From assembly GCF_036206005.1 (NCBI RefSeq), contig NZ_CP108143.1, positions 4,493,501 through 4,557,500 of the forward strand: DNA of 64,000 nucleotides, read 5' to 3'. This document shows positions 46,921 to 54,491 of this stretch, piece by piece. The DNA is from Streptomyces sp. NBC_00178 (GTDB taxonomy: Bacteria; Actinomycetota; Actinomycetes; Streptomycetales; Streptomycetaceae). Position 1 is the first letter of the stretch. Every line of letters begins with the position of its first letter. The position numbers and the translations under genes were made by a program. Under the pieces are notes generated by a model that did no database searches, had not been told where the DNA came from, and saw only the letters and a list, made by a program, of their open reading frames with translations.

Positions 46921-48115
46921 CCAGGAACACCCCGGCCGCCAGGACCACCAGCAGGCCGCCGACGATCGACAGGGCCGTCCAGACCCCGCTGGACCCCGAC
47001 GCGGCGGCGGCCGTGGTGGCCGCGTGCTTCTTCTCCGCCTTGCCGGCGCCGGCCGCGGGGGCGGAGTCCTTCGCCGGGCCGGTCACCGCGGACTTCGGGG
47101 GGACGAGTTCGCCGACCGGGGTCACCTTGCCGTCCGCGGCGAAGCCCCAGTCGAGCAGGTGGGCGGCTTCCTTGTAGACGGCGTGGCTCTCGTCGGCCGA
47201 CGGGTTCATGACGGTGACGAGCAGGACCTTGCCGTCGCGCTCGGCGATGCCCGTGAAGGTGTTGCCCGCGTGGGTGGTGTAGCCGTTCTTGACCCCCGCG
47301 ATGCCCTTGTACGGCTCCACGCCGATGTCACCCGTGATCAGCCGGTTGGTGTTCTGGATCTCGAAGGTCTCGCGCTTCTTGCCCTTCTTCTGCGCGCCCG
47401 GGAAGTCCGCCGTCGCCGTCGCGGCGTACTCGCGGAAGTCCGCCTTCTGCATGCCGCTGCGGGCGAACAGCGTCAGGTCGTACGCGCTGGAGACCTGGTT
47501 CGGGGAGTCGTAGCCGTCGGGGGAGACGACCCGGGTGTCGAGGGCCTGCAGTTCCTCGGCGTGCCGCTGCATCGCGGCTACCGTGGCGGGCACGCCGCCG
47601 TACATCTCGGACAGCACGTGCACCGCGTCGTTGCCCGAACGCAGGAACACGCCGAGCCACAGGTCGTGCACCGTGTAGGCCTGGTCCTCCTTGACGCCGA
47701 CCAGGCTGCTGCCCTCGCCGACCCCGGCCAGTTCGTCCTCGGTGACCATGTGGGTCAGGGACTTCGGCTGCAGGGCGGGCAGGACCGTGTCGGCGAAGAG
47801 CATCTTCAGCGTGGAGGCGGGCGGCAGCCGCCAGTGGGCGTTGTGCGCGGCGAGGACCTCCCCGCTCTCCGCGTCCGCGACGATCCAGGACCGCCCGGTG
47901 AGCTTCTTCGGCAGCAGCGGGGCGCCGGGGCCCAGCTGGACCTGGGTGCCCGCCTCGCCCAGCCTCTTGCCGCCCACGGTCGACATGGGACCGGTCGGCT
48001 TCGGCTGTTTGTCGTCGGTCTTGTCCTTGTCGGCCGCCCCTGCGGGACCGGCGACACATACGGACAGCAACGCGGCAGAGAGGACCGTCATTACGGTCTT
48101 TTTCAGAGCAGGCAC
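46868..48115 (-). CDS. D-alanyl-D-alanine carboxypeptidase (class A, S11, PBP5/DacA type)
   Basis: This 415-aa low-molecular-weight penicillin-binding protein has a signal peptide (LKKTVMTVLSAALLSVCVAGPAGAA) and a charged linker. The catalytic triad of motifs is SxxK as Ser101-Thr-Leu-Lys104 (PPASTLKML), SGN at 160-162 (LRSGNDA) and KNG at 276-278 (GVKNGYTTHAG). A C-terminal membrane anchor (VWTALSIVGGLLVVLAAGVFLV) ends RRWPLPDLVRRLPRR. It removes the terminal D-Ala of peptidoglycan pentapeptides, limiting cross-linking. The GTG at 48115 has no ribosome binding site; TACGTT (minus strand 48128-48123) places +1 one base upstream, so probably leaderless. It is divergent from the next small membrane protein gene. 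Confidence 0.95.
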   Translation of the reverse strand: MPALKKTVMTVLSAALLSVCVAGPAGAADKDKTDDKQPKPTGPMSTVGGKRLGEAGTQVQLGPGAPLLPKKLTGRSWIVADAESGEVLAAHNAHWRLPPASTLKMLFADTVLPALQPKSLTHMVTEDELAGVGEGSSLVGVKEDQAYTVHDLWLGVFLRSGNDAVHVLSEMYGGVPATVAAMQRHAEELQALDTRVVSPDGYDSPNQVSSAYDLTLFARSGMQKADFREYAATATADFPGAQKKGKKRETFEIQNTNRLITGDIGVEPYKGIAGVKNGYTTHAGNTFTGIAERDGKVLLVTVMNPSADESHAVYKEAAHLLDWGFAADGKVTPVGELVPPKSAVTGPAKDSAPAAGAGKAEKKHAATTAAAASGSSGVWTALSIVGGLLVVLAAGVFLVNRRWPLPDLVRRLPRR

Positions 48116-48236
48116 GGTCGGAAACGTACATGGCGTTGCTGAGTATCGGGACCCGGATGCCCTGACCCGCCGTGCATTCCGCCGGGACAGCCCACCCCGG
48201 GCGACCGGCCCGGAGCGCTGCGGAGATACTGATCGT

Positions 48237-48482
48237 ATGAAGCTCAGCCGCCCCGTCTCCTGGTTCCTGCTCGTGTTCGGGGTGTGGAGCTGGTTCATCT
48301 GGATCACCTTTGCAAAGAACCTGTGGAAGGACGGCAGCGGGCTCGCGTTCGACGACGCGGGCGGACCGACGGCCTACTTCTGGGTCCATCTCCTGCTCGC
48401 CATCACCTCGTTTCTTCTGGGGACGGCCGTCGGAGTCATCGGGTTCCGTGGTGTCAGGGCTTTGCGTCACGCAGACAGATGA
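48237..48482 (+). CDS. Small two-helix membrane protein (81 aa)
   Basis: The 81-aa protein has two hydrophobic helices (WFLLVFGVWSWFIWITFAKNLW, unusually Trp/Phe rich, and FWVHLLLAITSFLLGTAVGVIGFRG) joined by a short polar loop with DDAGGPTAYFW. A basic tail RALRHADR ends it. No known domain. The ATG at 48237 has GGAG 15 bases upstream, too far; GATACT at 48225-48230 gives +1 exactly at the ATG, so leaderless initiation is possible. It lies 51 bases upstream of the metallophosphoesterase gene in the same direction and may share its transcript. Confidence 0.85.
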   Translation: MKLSRPVSWFLLVFGVWSWFIWITFAKNLWKDGSGLAFDDAGGPTAYFWVHLLLAITSFLLGTAVGVIGFRGVRALRHADR

Positions 48483-48533
48483 CGGGCCGGGCGCCCGACG
48501 GCGCCAGGACAGGATTTCGGCGGGGGAGCGTTC

Positions 48534-49949
48534 GTGGTTGTGGTCTTCGTGCTCGTGGCGGTGGCGGTCCTCGCCCTGCTCGTCCTTGTGCACCGCTACG
48601 TCTGGCGGCGGCTGATCGGTGACACGACACGACCGGGCGGCCTCGCGCGCCGCGCGGGCACCGTCGCGGCGTTCGTGCTGCCGCTGCTGTCCGTGGGCGC
48701 CCTCGTCTCCGGGCGGACCGGCTTCCCCTTCGTCGTGCAGCAGGTACTCGCCTGGCCGGGCTACCTGTGGCTGGCCGCCCTGCTCTACCTGACGCTGGCC
48801 CTGCTGGCCGGAGAGGCCGTGCGCCCCGTCCTGCGCCGTGTACTCGCGCGCCGGGCGGGCGACGCCGCCCCGCCCCCGGGGCCGACGGCGCCGACGGGCC
48901 GGACCGTCGAGGCGGTCTCCGGCACGCGACCGGCGGGCGGCTCCCGTACGGACGCCGCCGGCTCCCGTACGGACGCCGCCGACGGGCCCGAACCCCCGGC
49001 GGCGACGAAGGCCGAGGCGGCCACCCACGGGGCACCGGCGGAAGCGCCGGCCCTCCACGAGGCCGCCGCCACGACGGACGCCGCACCCGCTCCGGGCACC
49101 CCGGACGCAGCGACGGCCGCCGGCCCCTCCCGCCGGCTGTTCGTCGCCCGAGCCGTCGGCGGAGCCGCCGCCCTCGCCGGCCTCGGCACGGTCGGATACG
49201 GCACGTACGGGGTCATGCGCGGCCCCCGGGTCAAGCGGGTCACCGTGCCGCTGGCCGGTCTCCCGCGCTCCGCACACGGCTTCAGGATCGCCGTGGTCAG
49301 CGACATCCACCTCGGTCCGGTCCTGGGCCGCGCGCACACCCGGCGCATCGTCGACACGATCAACGCCACCAGCCCGGACCTCGTCGCCGTCGTCGGCGAT
49401 CTCGTCGACGGCTCGGTCGCGGACCTCGGCTCCGCCGCCGAGCCGCTCGCCGGTCTGGATGCCCGCCACGGCAGCTATTTCGTGACCGGCAACCACGAGT
49501 ACTTCTCGGGTGCCGCGCAGTGGGTCGACCACGTCCGCGAACTCGGCCTGCACCCGCTGGAGAACGCCCGCGTCGAGATCGCCGGCTTCGACCTCGCGGG
49601 GGTCAACGACATCGCCGGTGAAAGCGAGGGCCAGGGACCTGACTTCGCCCGCGCCCTCGGTGACCGGGACCGCAGCCGCGCCTCCGTCCTCCTCGCGCAC
49701 CAGCCCGTCGTCATCGACGACGCCGTCGAGTACGGGGTGGGGCTGCAGCTCTCGGGCCACACCCACGGGGGCCAGCTCTGGCCCGGCAACCTGGTGGCCG
49801 AACTCGCGAACCCCACGGTCGCGGGCCTCGAACGCTACGGCGACACGCAGTTGTACGTCTCCCGGGGCGCGGGCGCGTGGGGGCCGCCGGTGCGCGTCGG
49901 CGCGCCGTCCGACATCACCGTGGTGGAACTGGCCTCCCGCCAGGCCTGA
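48534..49949 (+). CDS. Membrane-anchored metallophosphoesterase (YkuE-like)
   Basis: This 471-aa protein has four hydrophobic segments in the first 110 residues and an Ala/Pro/Thr-rich linker (115-195). A Tat-like or anchor segment (RRLFVARAVGGAAALAGLG) precedes a calcineurin-like phosphoesterase domain (about 240-471). All five metal motifs are present: VVSDIHLG (GD-H-x), VGDLVDG, TGNHEYF (GNHE), LLAHQPVV and SGHTHGGQLWP (GHxH). Such enzymes hydrolyse phosphodiesters, often of lipids such as UDP-diacylglucosamine; the substrate is unknown. The domain probably faces outward. The GTG at 48534 follows GGGGGAG. A weak stem (49960-49980) lies after the stop. Confidence 0.9.
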   Translation: MVVVFVLVAVAVLALLVLVHRYVWRRLIGDTTRPGGLARRAGTVAAFVLPLLSVGALVSGRTGFPFVVQQVLAWPGYLWLAALLYLTLALLAGEAVRPVLRRVLARRAGDAAPPPGPTAPTGRTVEAVSGTRPAGGSRTDAAGSRTDAADGPEPPAATKAEAATHGAPAEAPALHEAAATTDAAPAPGTPDAATAAGPSRRLFVARAVGGAAALAGLGTVGYGTYGVMRGPRVKRVTVPLAGLPRSAHGFRIAVVSDIHLGPVLGRAHTRRIVDTINATSPDLVAVVGDLVDGSVADLGSAAEPLAGLDARHGSYFVTGNHEYFSGAAQWVDHVRELGLHPLENARVEIAGFDLAGVNDIAGESEGQGPDFARALGDRDRSRASVLLAHQPVVIDDAVEYGVGLQLSGHTHGGQLWPGNLVAELANPTVAGLERYGDTQLYVSRGAGAWGPPVRVGAPSDITVVELASRQA

Positions 49950-49959
49950 GCGGCCGGAT

Positions 49960-49980
49960 CCGGGCCCCGGCCAGGCCCGG
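49960..49980 (+). terminator. Small hairpin after the metallophosphoesterase gene
   Basis: CCGGGCC (49960-49966) and GGCCCGG (49974-49980) pair perfectly with a seven-base loop, 11 bases after the stop. Short, with no U-tract. Confidence 0.5.
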
Positions 49981-50241
49981 GAGGACGCCGGGGAATCCCG
50001 CACACGGAAAGCACGGAAAGCACACACGTACATCACGATCCAGCGACGACATCGCTGTGTGAAAGCTGTGTGCGGCCCGATTCGACGCCTGTGCAGCGCT
50101 TTTGGTGAACGCCTCACGGCCCGCATCCCTCTCCGACTTCCAGATGTGAATATCGTGTGATTGGGTGAGTGCGAACATGCGGCGATGTGCGCGATTCCCG
50201 CACATGAGCCGAGGTGGGGCTGGTAAGGGAGTGCACGGCAC

Positions 50242-51795
50242 ATGCGGTCGATCCGGATACGGATTCTCGCGATAATCGCGGTACTGGCCATCGTCGGATT
50301 CGGCGGCTGGCAACTGCTCCCCTCGGACGAGGTGAACGCGGACGCCATCAAGATCGGCACGTCCGACGAGGTGACCTCGCTCGACCCGGCCGGCGCCTAC
50401 GACGCCGGTTCCTGGGCGATCTACAGCAACCTGTACCAGTCGCTGCTGACCTTCAAGTCCGGGGCCATCGTGCCGGAGCCGGACGCGGCCGAGACGTGCG
50501 GGTTCGTCGGGCAGAAGCTCCAGACCTACCAGTGCACGCTCCGGGACGACCTGACGTTCTCCAGCGGCCGCAAGATCACCGCCGCGGACGTGAAGTACTC
50601 CTTCGACCGCATGCTCAAGATCAAGGCGGATGTCGGCCCCTCGGTCCTCTTCCCCAACCTCGCCTCGGTCGTGGCCGAGGGACGCACCGTCACGTTCAAC
50701 CTCTCGGCGCGCGACGCGACCTTCCCGCAGAAGCTCGCGACGGGCGCCGGGTCGATCGTGGACCCCAGCGCCTACCCGAAGGACAAGCTCCGCATCGGGA
50801 GCGAGGTCGACGGCTCGGGGCCGTACATCCTGAAGGCGTACGAGCCCGGGGTGCAGGCCGAGCTGCGGCCCAACCCGTCCTACAAGGGCGCGCTGGCGAA
50901 GACCGGCGTGGCGGTCGACATCCGCTACTTCGAGGGGTCCGACCAGCTCCAGGCCGCCTGGCAGGCCGGCGACGTCGACGTGACGCACCGCCAGCTGCCC
51001 GCCGACAAGCTGGCGGAGCTCGACCCCGGTGCCACCGAGCAGCGCGTGACCGAGGCGGACAGCGCCGAGATCCGCAACCTGGTCTTCAACGTCCGCGACG
51101 ACTCGCCGCTCGCGGACAAGCGGGTCCGCCAGGCCCTCGCCTGGCTCATCGACCGGGGCCCGCTGGTCGGCGACGTCTACCACAGCACCGTCGAGCCGCT
51201 CTACTCGCTGATCCCGCAGGGGTACATCGGGCACAGCACCCCCTTCTTCGACGCCTACCCGCAGCCCGACGCGAAGCGCGCCAGGGCCCTCATGCAGGAG
51301 GCGGGCGCGAAGATCCCGCTGCCGATCGTCTTCGCCCACCGCGACGACGACGCGAACAAGGCGGAGAGCGCGGAGCTGGTCCGCCAGATGGAGAAGGACG
51401 GGCTGTTCAAGGTCACCGAGAAGGCCGTGGAGTGGCAGGCCTTCCAGAAGGGGTACGCGGCGGGCGACTACGACGCCTACACCGTCGGCTGGCTCCCCGA
51501 CTTCCCCGACTCCGACACCTTCAGTCAGCCGCTCGTCGGCCGCGACAGCAGCCTCCACAACGGCTACGTCAGCGAGAAGATGGACCGGCTGATCACGTCC
51601 ACGCAGCAGTACAGCGACCGCAGCCGCACGTCGGCCGACTTCAAGGAGCTCCAGCAACTGGTCGGCGAGGACGTGCCGCTGATCCCGCTGTGGCAGAAGA
51701 AGGACTACGTCGTCGCCACCCCGGACGTGTCGGGCTCCCAGTACCTCTCGGACGGCACCGGGATCTGGCGGCTCTGGGAACTCAGCTGGATCTGA
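50242..51795 (+). CDS. ABC-type peptide/oligopeptide solute-binding protein (family 5), membrane-tethered
   Basis: This 517-aa protein belongs to the DppA/OppA class: KIGTSDEVTSLDPAGAYD at the mature start, CTLRDDLTFSSGRKITAADVKYSFDRML, DGSGPYILKAYEPG, RNLVFNVRDDSPLADKRVRQALAWLIDR and the closing VPLIPLWQKKDYVV. It binds peptides or similar ligands outside the cell. Unusually, the N-terminus (RIRILAIIAVLAIVGFGGWQLL) is a hydrophobic anchor with no lipobox Cys, and no permease or ATPase genes adjoin it. It may serve transporters encoded elsewhere or act as a sensor. The ATG at 50242 follows AAGGGAG. Its last 14 bases overlap the TetR gene's 3' end on the other strand. Confidence 0.88.
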   Translation: MRSIRIRILAIIAVLAIVGFGGWQLLPSDEVNADAIKIGTSDEVTSLDPAGAYDAGSWAIYSNLYQSLLTFKSGAIVPEPDAAETCGFVGQKLQTYQCTLRDDLTFSSGRKITAADVKYSFDRMLKIKADVGPSVLFPNLASVVAEGRTVTFNLSARDATFPQKLATGAGSIVDPSAYPKDKLRIGSEVDGSGPYILKAYEPGVQAELRPNPSYKGALAKTGVAVDIRYFEGSDQLQAAWQAGDVDVTHRQLPADKLAELDPGATEQRVTEADSAEIRNLVFNVRDDSPLADKRVRQALAWLIDRGPLVGDVYHSTVEPLYSLIPQGYIGHSTPFFDAYPQPDAKRARALMQEAGAKIPLPIVFAHRDDDANKAESAELVRQMEKDGLFKVTEKAVEWQAFQKGYAAGDYDAYTVGWLPDFPDSDTFSQPLVGRDSSLHNGYVSEKMDRLITSTQQYSDRSRTSADFKELQQLVGEDVPLIPLWQKKDYVVATPDVSGSQYLSDGTGIWRLWELSWI

Positions 51796-52528
51796 CGTCC
51801 CGGGGGTTCCCGGCCCCGGGCATGAACTCCACCAGCACGTCGTGGACCTGCCGCACGAGCGGTCGCAGCACCCGGAAGCGGGAGAGTGCGATCGCCCGTG
51901 CGGCGAGCGGCGCGGTGCGCTCGACCAGCCGGCGGCTGCGCTCGGTGTTCTCGGTCCGGTCGTAGACCCAGAACAGCACCAGTCCCATCTGCATCAGCCA
52001 CATGAGCTGGGGCAGCAACTGGTCCAGCTCGGGGTCGCGCTTGACGTCCGACCCGGCCAGGCAGTTCCGGTGGATCGAGATCGCGGCCTCGCGGGCCGCG
52101 ACGGAATCCTCCGAGAACGGTGAGAGCGGGCTCTCCGGGTCGGCGGCGTTCTTGAAGAACTGGGCCGCGAACCGGTGGTACTGCTGGGCCACGTCCAGCC
52201 AGCCCAGGAGTACGCCCCGGATGCGGACGGCGAGATCGGCGTCGCCGTCGAGGACCGGCCGGACGGCCGCCGCGTGCTCGGCGGCGATCCGGTCGTAGAA
52301 GCCCTGGACCAGGTGTTCCTTCGAGGAGAAGTAGTAGTAGGCGTTCCCCACGGAGACGCCCGCCTCCTGGGCGATGGCCCGCATCGTGGTCCTGTCGTAC
52401 CCGCGCTCCTCGAACAGCCGGAGCGCGGTCTCCAGGATCAGCGTGCGGGTCTGCTCGCTCTTGGAGGCACTGGATGCCTTGGGGACCCTGCCGGTCCCTG
52501 ACGGCTTCGCCGCGTTCGCGTCAGCCAC
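51782..52528 (-). CDS. TetR-family transcriptional regulator
   Basis: This 248-aa protein has an N-terminal TetR helix-turn-helix at about 25-75 (TRTLILETALRLFEERGYDRTTMRAIAQEAGVSVGNAYYYFSSKEHLVQGFY). The helical ligand domain (WLDVAQQYHRFAAQFFKNAADPESPLSPFS, WLMQMGLVLFWVYDRTENTERS) has an aromatic pocket suited to a hydrophobic ligand. The GTG at 52528 follows AGGAG by six bases. It is the last of three co-directional genes (membrane protein 53437-53003, DCC protein 52997-52560, this one), with a 31-base gap. Two identical palindromes lie upstream of the first gene and are its likely autoregulatory operators. Confidence 0.92.
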   Translation of the reverse strand: MADANAAKPSGTGRVPKASSASKSEQTRTLILETALRLFEERGYDRTTMRAIAQEAGVSVGNAYYYFSSKEHLVQGFYDRIAAEHAAAVRPVLDGDADLAVRIRGVLLGWLDVAQQYHRFAAQFFKNAADPESPLSPFSEDSVAAREAAISIHRNCLAGSDVKRDPELDQLLPQLMWLMQMGLVLFWVYDRTENTERSRRLVERTAPLAARAIALSRFRVLRPLVRQVHDVLVEFMPGAGNPRDVRSS

Positions 52529-52559
52529 GTTCTCCTCTTCCTTCACCACGGGGCCAAGG

Positions 52560-52997
52560 CTATCCGGGAGATCCGCCCGCGGGATCCGGCAGCCGGCAGG
52601 CCGCCCCGGCGGAGCCGCACGGCTCCGTGGTGACGGACCGGATCGCCGCCGCGGCGTGTACGGTCGCCCTCGCGAAGGGCCGTCCGGCCGCAGTGGTGAG
52701 CCAGTGGGCCTTGGGCCGGTGCTCGGCGAGAGCCCAGAGGCAGACGATCCAGGCCGAGGTCCCCCGGTAGACCTGACCCCCGTCACCGACGACGGTGATC
52801 TCGTCGAGCGTGGCCGCGTGGTCGAGTCCGGGGAAGCGGCGCCGCGCCTCCGGGGAATCGGCCGGGACGAGGTCGAGGGGGACGAGCTGCCGCTGTCCCT
52901 CCAGCCACCGCCGCAGATGGAGGCAGAGGGGGCAGCGGCTGTCGTAGAGGACCGTGATGCGGCCGACGGGCGGTCCGCCGGGGCGTGTGCGGGCCAT
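52560..52997 (-). CDS. Thiol-disulfide oxidoreductase-like DCC family protein
   Basis: The 145-aa protein begins ITVLYDSRCPLCLHLRRWL, the DxxCxxC motif that defines the DCC family (YDSRCPLC). PLDLVPADSPEARRRFPGLD and YRGTSAWIVCLWAL, another typical block, follow. The family has a thioredoxin-like fold and a presumed redox role. The ATG at 52997 has GGGAAGTGAG upstream and overlaps the spacing of the preceding gene's stop by only five bases, showing tight operon packing. It lies between the small membrane protein and TetR genes. Confidence 0.9.
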   Translation of the reverse strand: MARTRPGGPPVGRITVLYDSRCPLCLHLRRWLEGQRQLVPLDLVPADSPEARRRFPGLDHAATLDEITVVGDGGQVYRGTSAWIVCLWALAEHRPKAHWLTTAAGRPFARATVHAAAAIRSVTTEPCGSAGAACRLPDPAGGSPG

Positions 52998-53002
52998 GCC
53001 GC

Positions 53003-53437
53003 TCACTTCCCGGCGGCGGGTGCGGCCCAGGGGCCCTGGCTGCCCGGGCCGGCCCAGCCCTGCGGCGGTACCGGCGGCGTCTGGTCGCGCTCCATCAGGC
53101 TCCGGCGGCGGATCCTGTTGAGGACGTAGACGTTGCCCAGGTGCATCGCGCCCAGGACGAGCAGGACGACGCCCGTCTTCACCGACAGCGCCTCGAACAG
53201 CTGCCTGGCGTCGGTGACCCCGTCCGCGTTCTTCAGGTAGAGGGTCACGAAGCCCAGGTTCAGCAGGTAGAAGCCGACCACCAGCAGGTGGTTCACCGCG
53301 TCGGCGAGCTTCTCGTCGCCCCGGAGCACGTCGGCGAGGAAGACCTTGCCGTTGCGGCTCAGTGTGCGGGCGACCCATACGGTGAGCGCCACGCTGACGA
53401 GCAGGTAGATGACGTACGCGAGCACAGTGAGGTCCAT
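53003..53437 (-). CDS. Four-helix membrane protein, first gene of the TetR-controlled operon
   Basis: This 144-aa protein has hydrophobic segments at the N-terminus (LTVLAYVIYLLVSVALTVWVA) and around LADAVNHLLVVGFYLLNLGFVTLYL and TGVVLLVLGAMHLGNVYVLNRI. Two of these are long enough to be helical hairpins. A Pro/Gly-rich tail follows. A conserved-looking stretch is TLSRNGKVFLADVLRGDEKLADAVN. No enzymatic motif. The ATG at 53437 follows GGGAGGGTGGGG. One TTGAACGCGTTCAA palindrome ends 14 bases upstream of this ATG and a second lies 44 bases further, so the operon is probably repressed by the TetR protein encoded at its end. Confidence 0.85.
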   Translation of the reverse strand: MDLTVLAYVIYLLVSVALTVWVARTLSRNGKVFLADVLRGDEKLADAVNHLLVVGFYLLNLGFVTLYLKNADGVTDARQLFEALSVKTGVVLLVLGAMHLGNVYVLNRIRRRSLMERDQTPPVPPQGWAGPGSQGPWAAPAAGK

Positions 53438-53450
53438 GCCCCACCCTCCC

Positions 53451-53508
53451 TTGAACGCGTTCAAAATGTTGTCGCACCGACTGTAGGCCTATTCTTGAAC
53501 GCGTTCAA
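53451..53508. promoter_or_regulatory. Twin TTGAACGCGTTCAA palindromes, probable TetR operators
   Basis: The 14-bp perfect palindrome TTGAACGCGTTCAA occurs at 53451-53464 and again at 53495-53508, 44 bp centre to centre (about four helical turns, so on the same DNA face). The second extends to CTTGAACGCGTTCAAG (16 bp). Both lie upstream of the minus-strand membrane/DCC/TetR operon. The operon's own TetR is the natural candidate binder. Confidence 0.85.
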
Positions 53509-53618
53509 GTATTGAGAGCGAGGTGCCCGGACCGGCGTACGGCACGTCGGGCGCCGCGAGATGATCGGCCGTCAGATCCGGCGCTCGCGCGGCGCGGAAG
53601 AGCACGGGAACAGGAAAA

Positions 53619-53644
53619 CCGGGGACCGGTGGAACGGTCCCCGG
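53619..53644 (-). terminator. Hairpin terminator of the YGYP-tail membrane gene
   Basis: CCGGGGACCG (53619-53628) and CGGTCCCCGG (53635-53644) pair over ten bases with a six-base loop, 83 bases beyond the stop at 53727 of the minus-strand gene. Confidence 0.65.
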
Positions 53645-53726
53645 CGTGAACCAGGTGTCATCGGGCTCCGCGGCGGTTGCCCGCGCGACCCGGCTGCGGG
53701 GCCGCCCGGACCTCGGGGCTCCGACC

Positions 53727-54317
53727 TCAGGCGCTCATGGAACGCGCGGTGTTGACCTGCGACATGACCATCTGGAAGGTCTCGGGACCCGTCGCCGGGA
53801 TCATCGTCGAGTGGTGGCGGCCGGCGCTGGTGACGGTGACCTGGATGAAGCCGGTCGTGCGCTTCTCCTTCATCAGGAGGAACAGCAGGCCGATCAGGCA
53901 GAACAGCGCGAAGACGATCGCCAGCACGATGCCGACGGTGGGGATCTTCTCCTCCGTGCGCGACATGTCCGTCGCCGTCCACACCGCGCCCTTCAGCGGC
54001 ATGGTGCCGGACGGCGTCACGATCCCGTCGTTCATCACGGTGATGTCCCCGAACGAGAGCATGGGCACCCCGCCGGTCCCCCCGTGCTGCGCCGGCAGGT
54101 TGAAGCCGGGCTGCGTCGGCTGGCCCGGCCCCGGATAGCCGTACCCGGGGCCGGGCTGCGCCGCGGACTCCGGCAGCGGCTGCGGGTAGCCGTACGCGGG
54201 GGCGCCCGGCGCCGGATAGCCGTAGCCCTGGCCGTCCGGCATCGTGGGCGGATTGCCCGGCGGCTGCGGCGGGCCCCACTTGTATGAGTCGTCCGCGTAC
54301 GGATTCGGATCGCTCAC
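53727..54317 (-). CDS. Pro/Gly/Tyr-tail single-helix membrane protein (196 aa)
   Basis: Residues 1-75 are low-complexity (DDSYKWGPPQPPG, repeated GYGYP and YGYPQP units). Then come a small domain with beta character (MLSFGDITVMNDGIVTPSGTMPLKGAVWTATD), one membrane helix (VGIVLAIVFALFCLIGLLFLLM) and a basic turn (KEKRTTG). The C-terminal domain is FIQVTVTSAGRHHSTMIPATGPETFQMVMSQVNTAR. The layout recalls another streptomycete protein in the window (28901-29494) only in its Tyr/Pro tail. Family unknown to me. The ATG at 54317 has GGGAGAACGGGGAACG upstream. It lies downstream of, and in the same direction as, sdhB but beyond a strong terminator, so it is separately transcribed. Confidence 0.85.
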   Translation of the reverse strand: MSDPNPYADDSYKWGPPQPPGNPPTMPDGQGYGYPAPGAPAYGYPQPLPESAAQPGPGYGYPGPGQPTQPGFNLPAQHGGTGGVPMLSFGDITVMNDGIVTPSGTMPLKGAVWTATDMSRTEEKIPTVGIVLAIVFALFCLIGLLFLLMKEKRTTGFIQVTVTSAGRHHSTMIPATGPETFQMVMSQVNTARSMSA

Positions 54318-54430
54318 AGCGTTCCCCGTTCTCCCTCAAGGCATCTGCTCCCGCGCTGTGCTGCACCGGGAGAGGCGAGCCGGTCAGGCTCCGCACGACC
54401 GTACCGCCCCGGCGCGCCCCGACGCACGAA

Positions 54431-54473
54431 GAGGCCCCGTTCCCCGCACGGACGGTGCGGGGAACGGGGCCTC
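54431..54473 (-). terminator. 19-bp hairpin terminator of the sdh operon
   Basis: GAGGCCCCGTTCCCCGCAC (54431-54449) pairs perfectly with 54455-54473 around a five-base loop, 18 bases beyond the sdhB stop. It marks the end of sdhCDAB. Confidence 0.92.
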
Positions 54474-54491
54474 CTGGCAGTGACGCGTGAG

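Noticed and set aside
47328..50360. 1010-codon minus-strand frame over the carboxypeptidase and metallophosphoesterase genes
   Set aside because: It conflicts with two well-supported genes in other frames and shows no domain.
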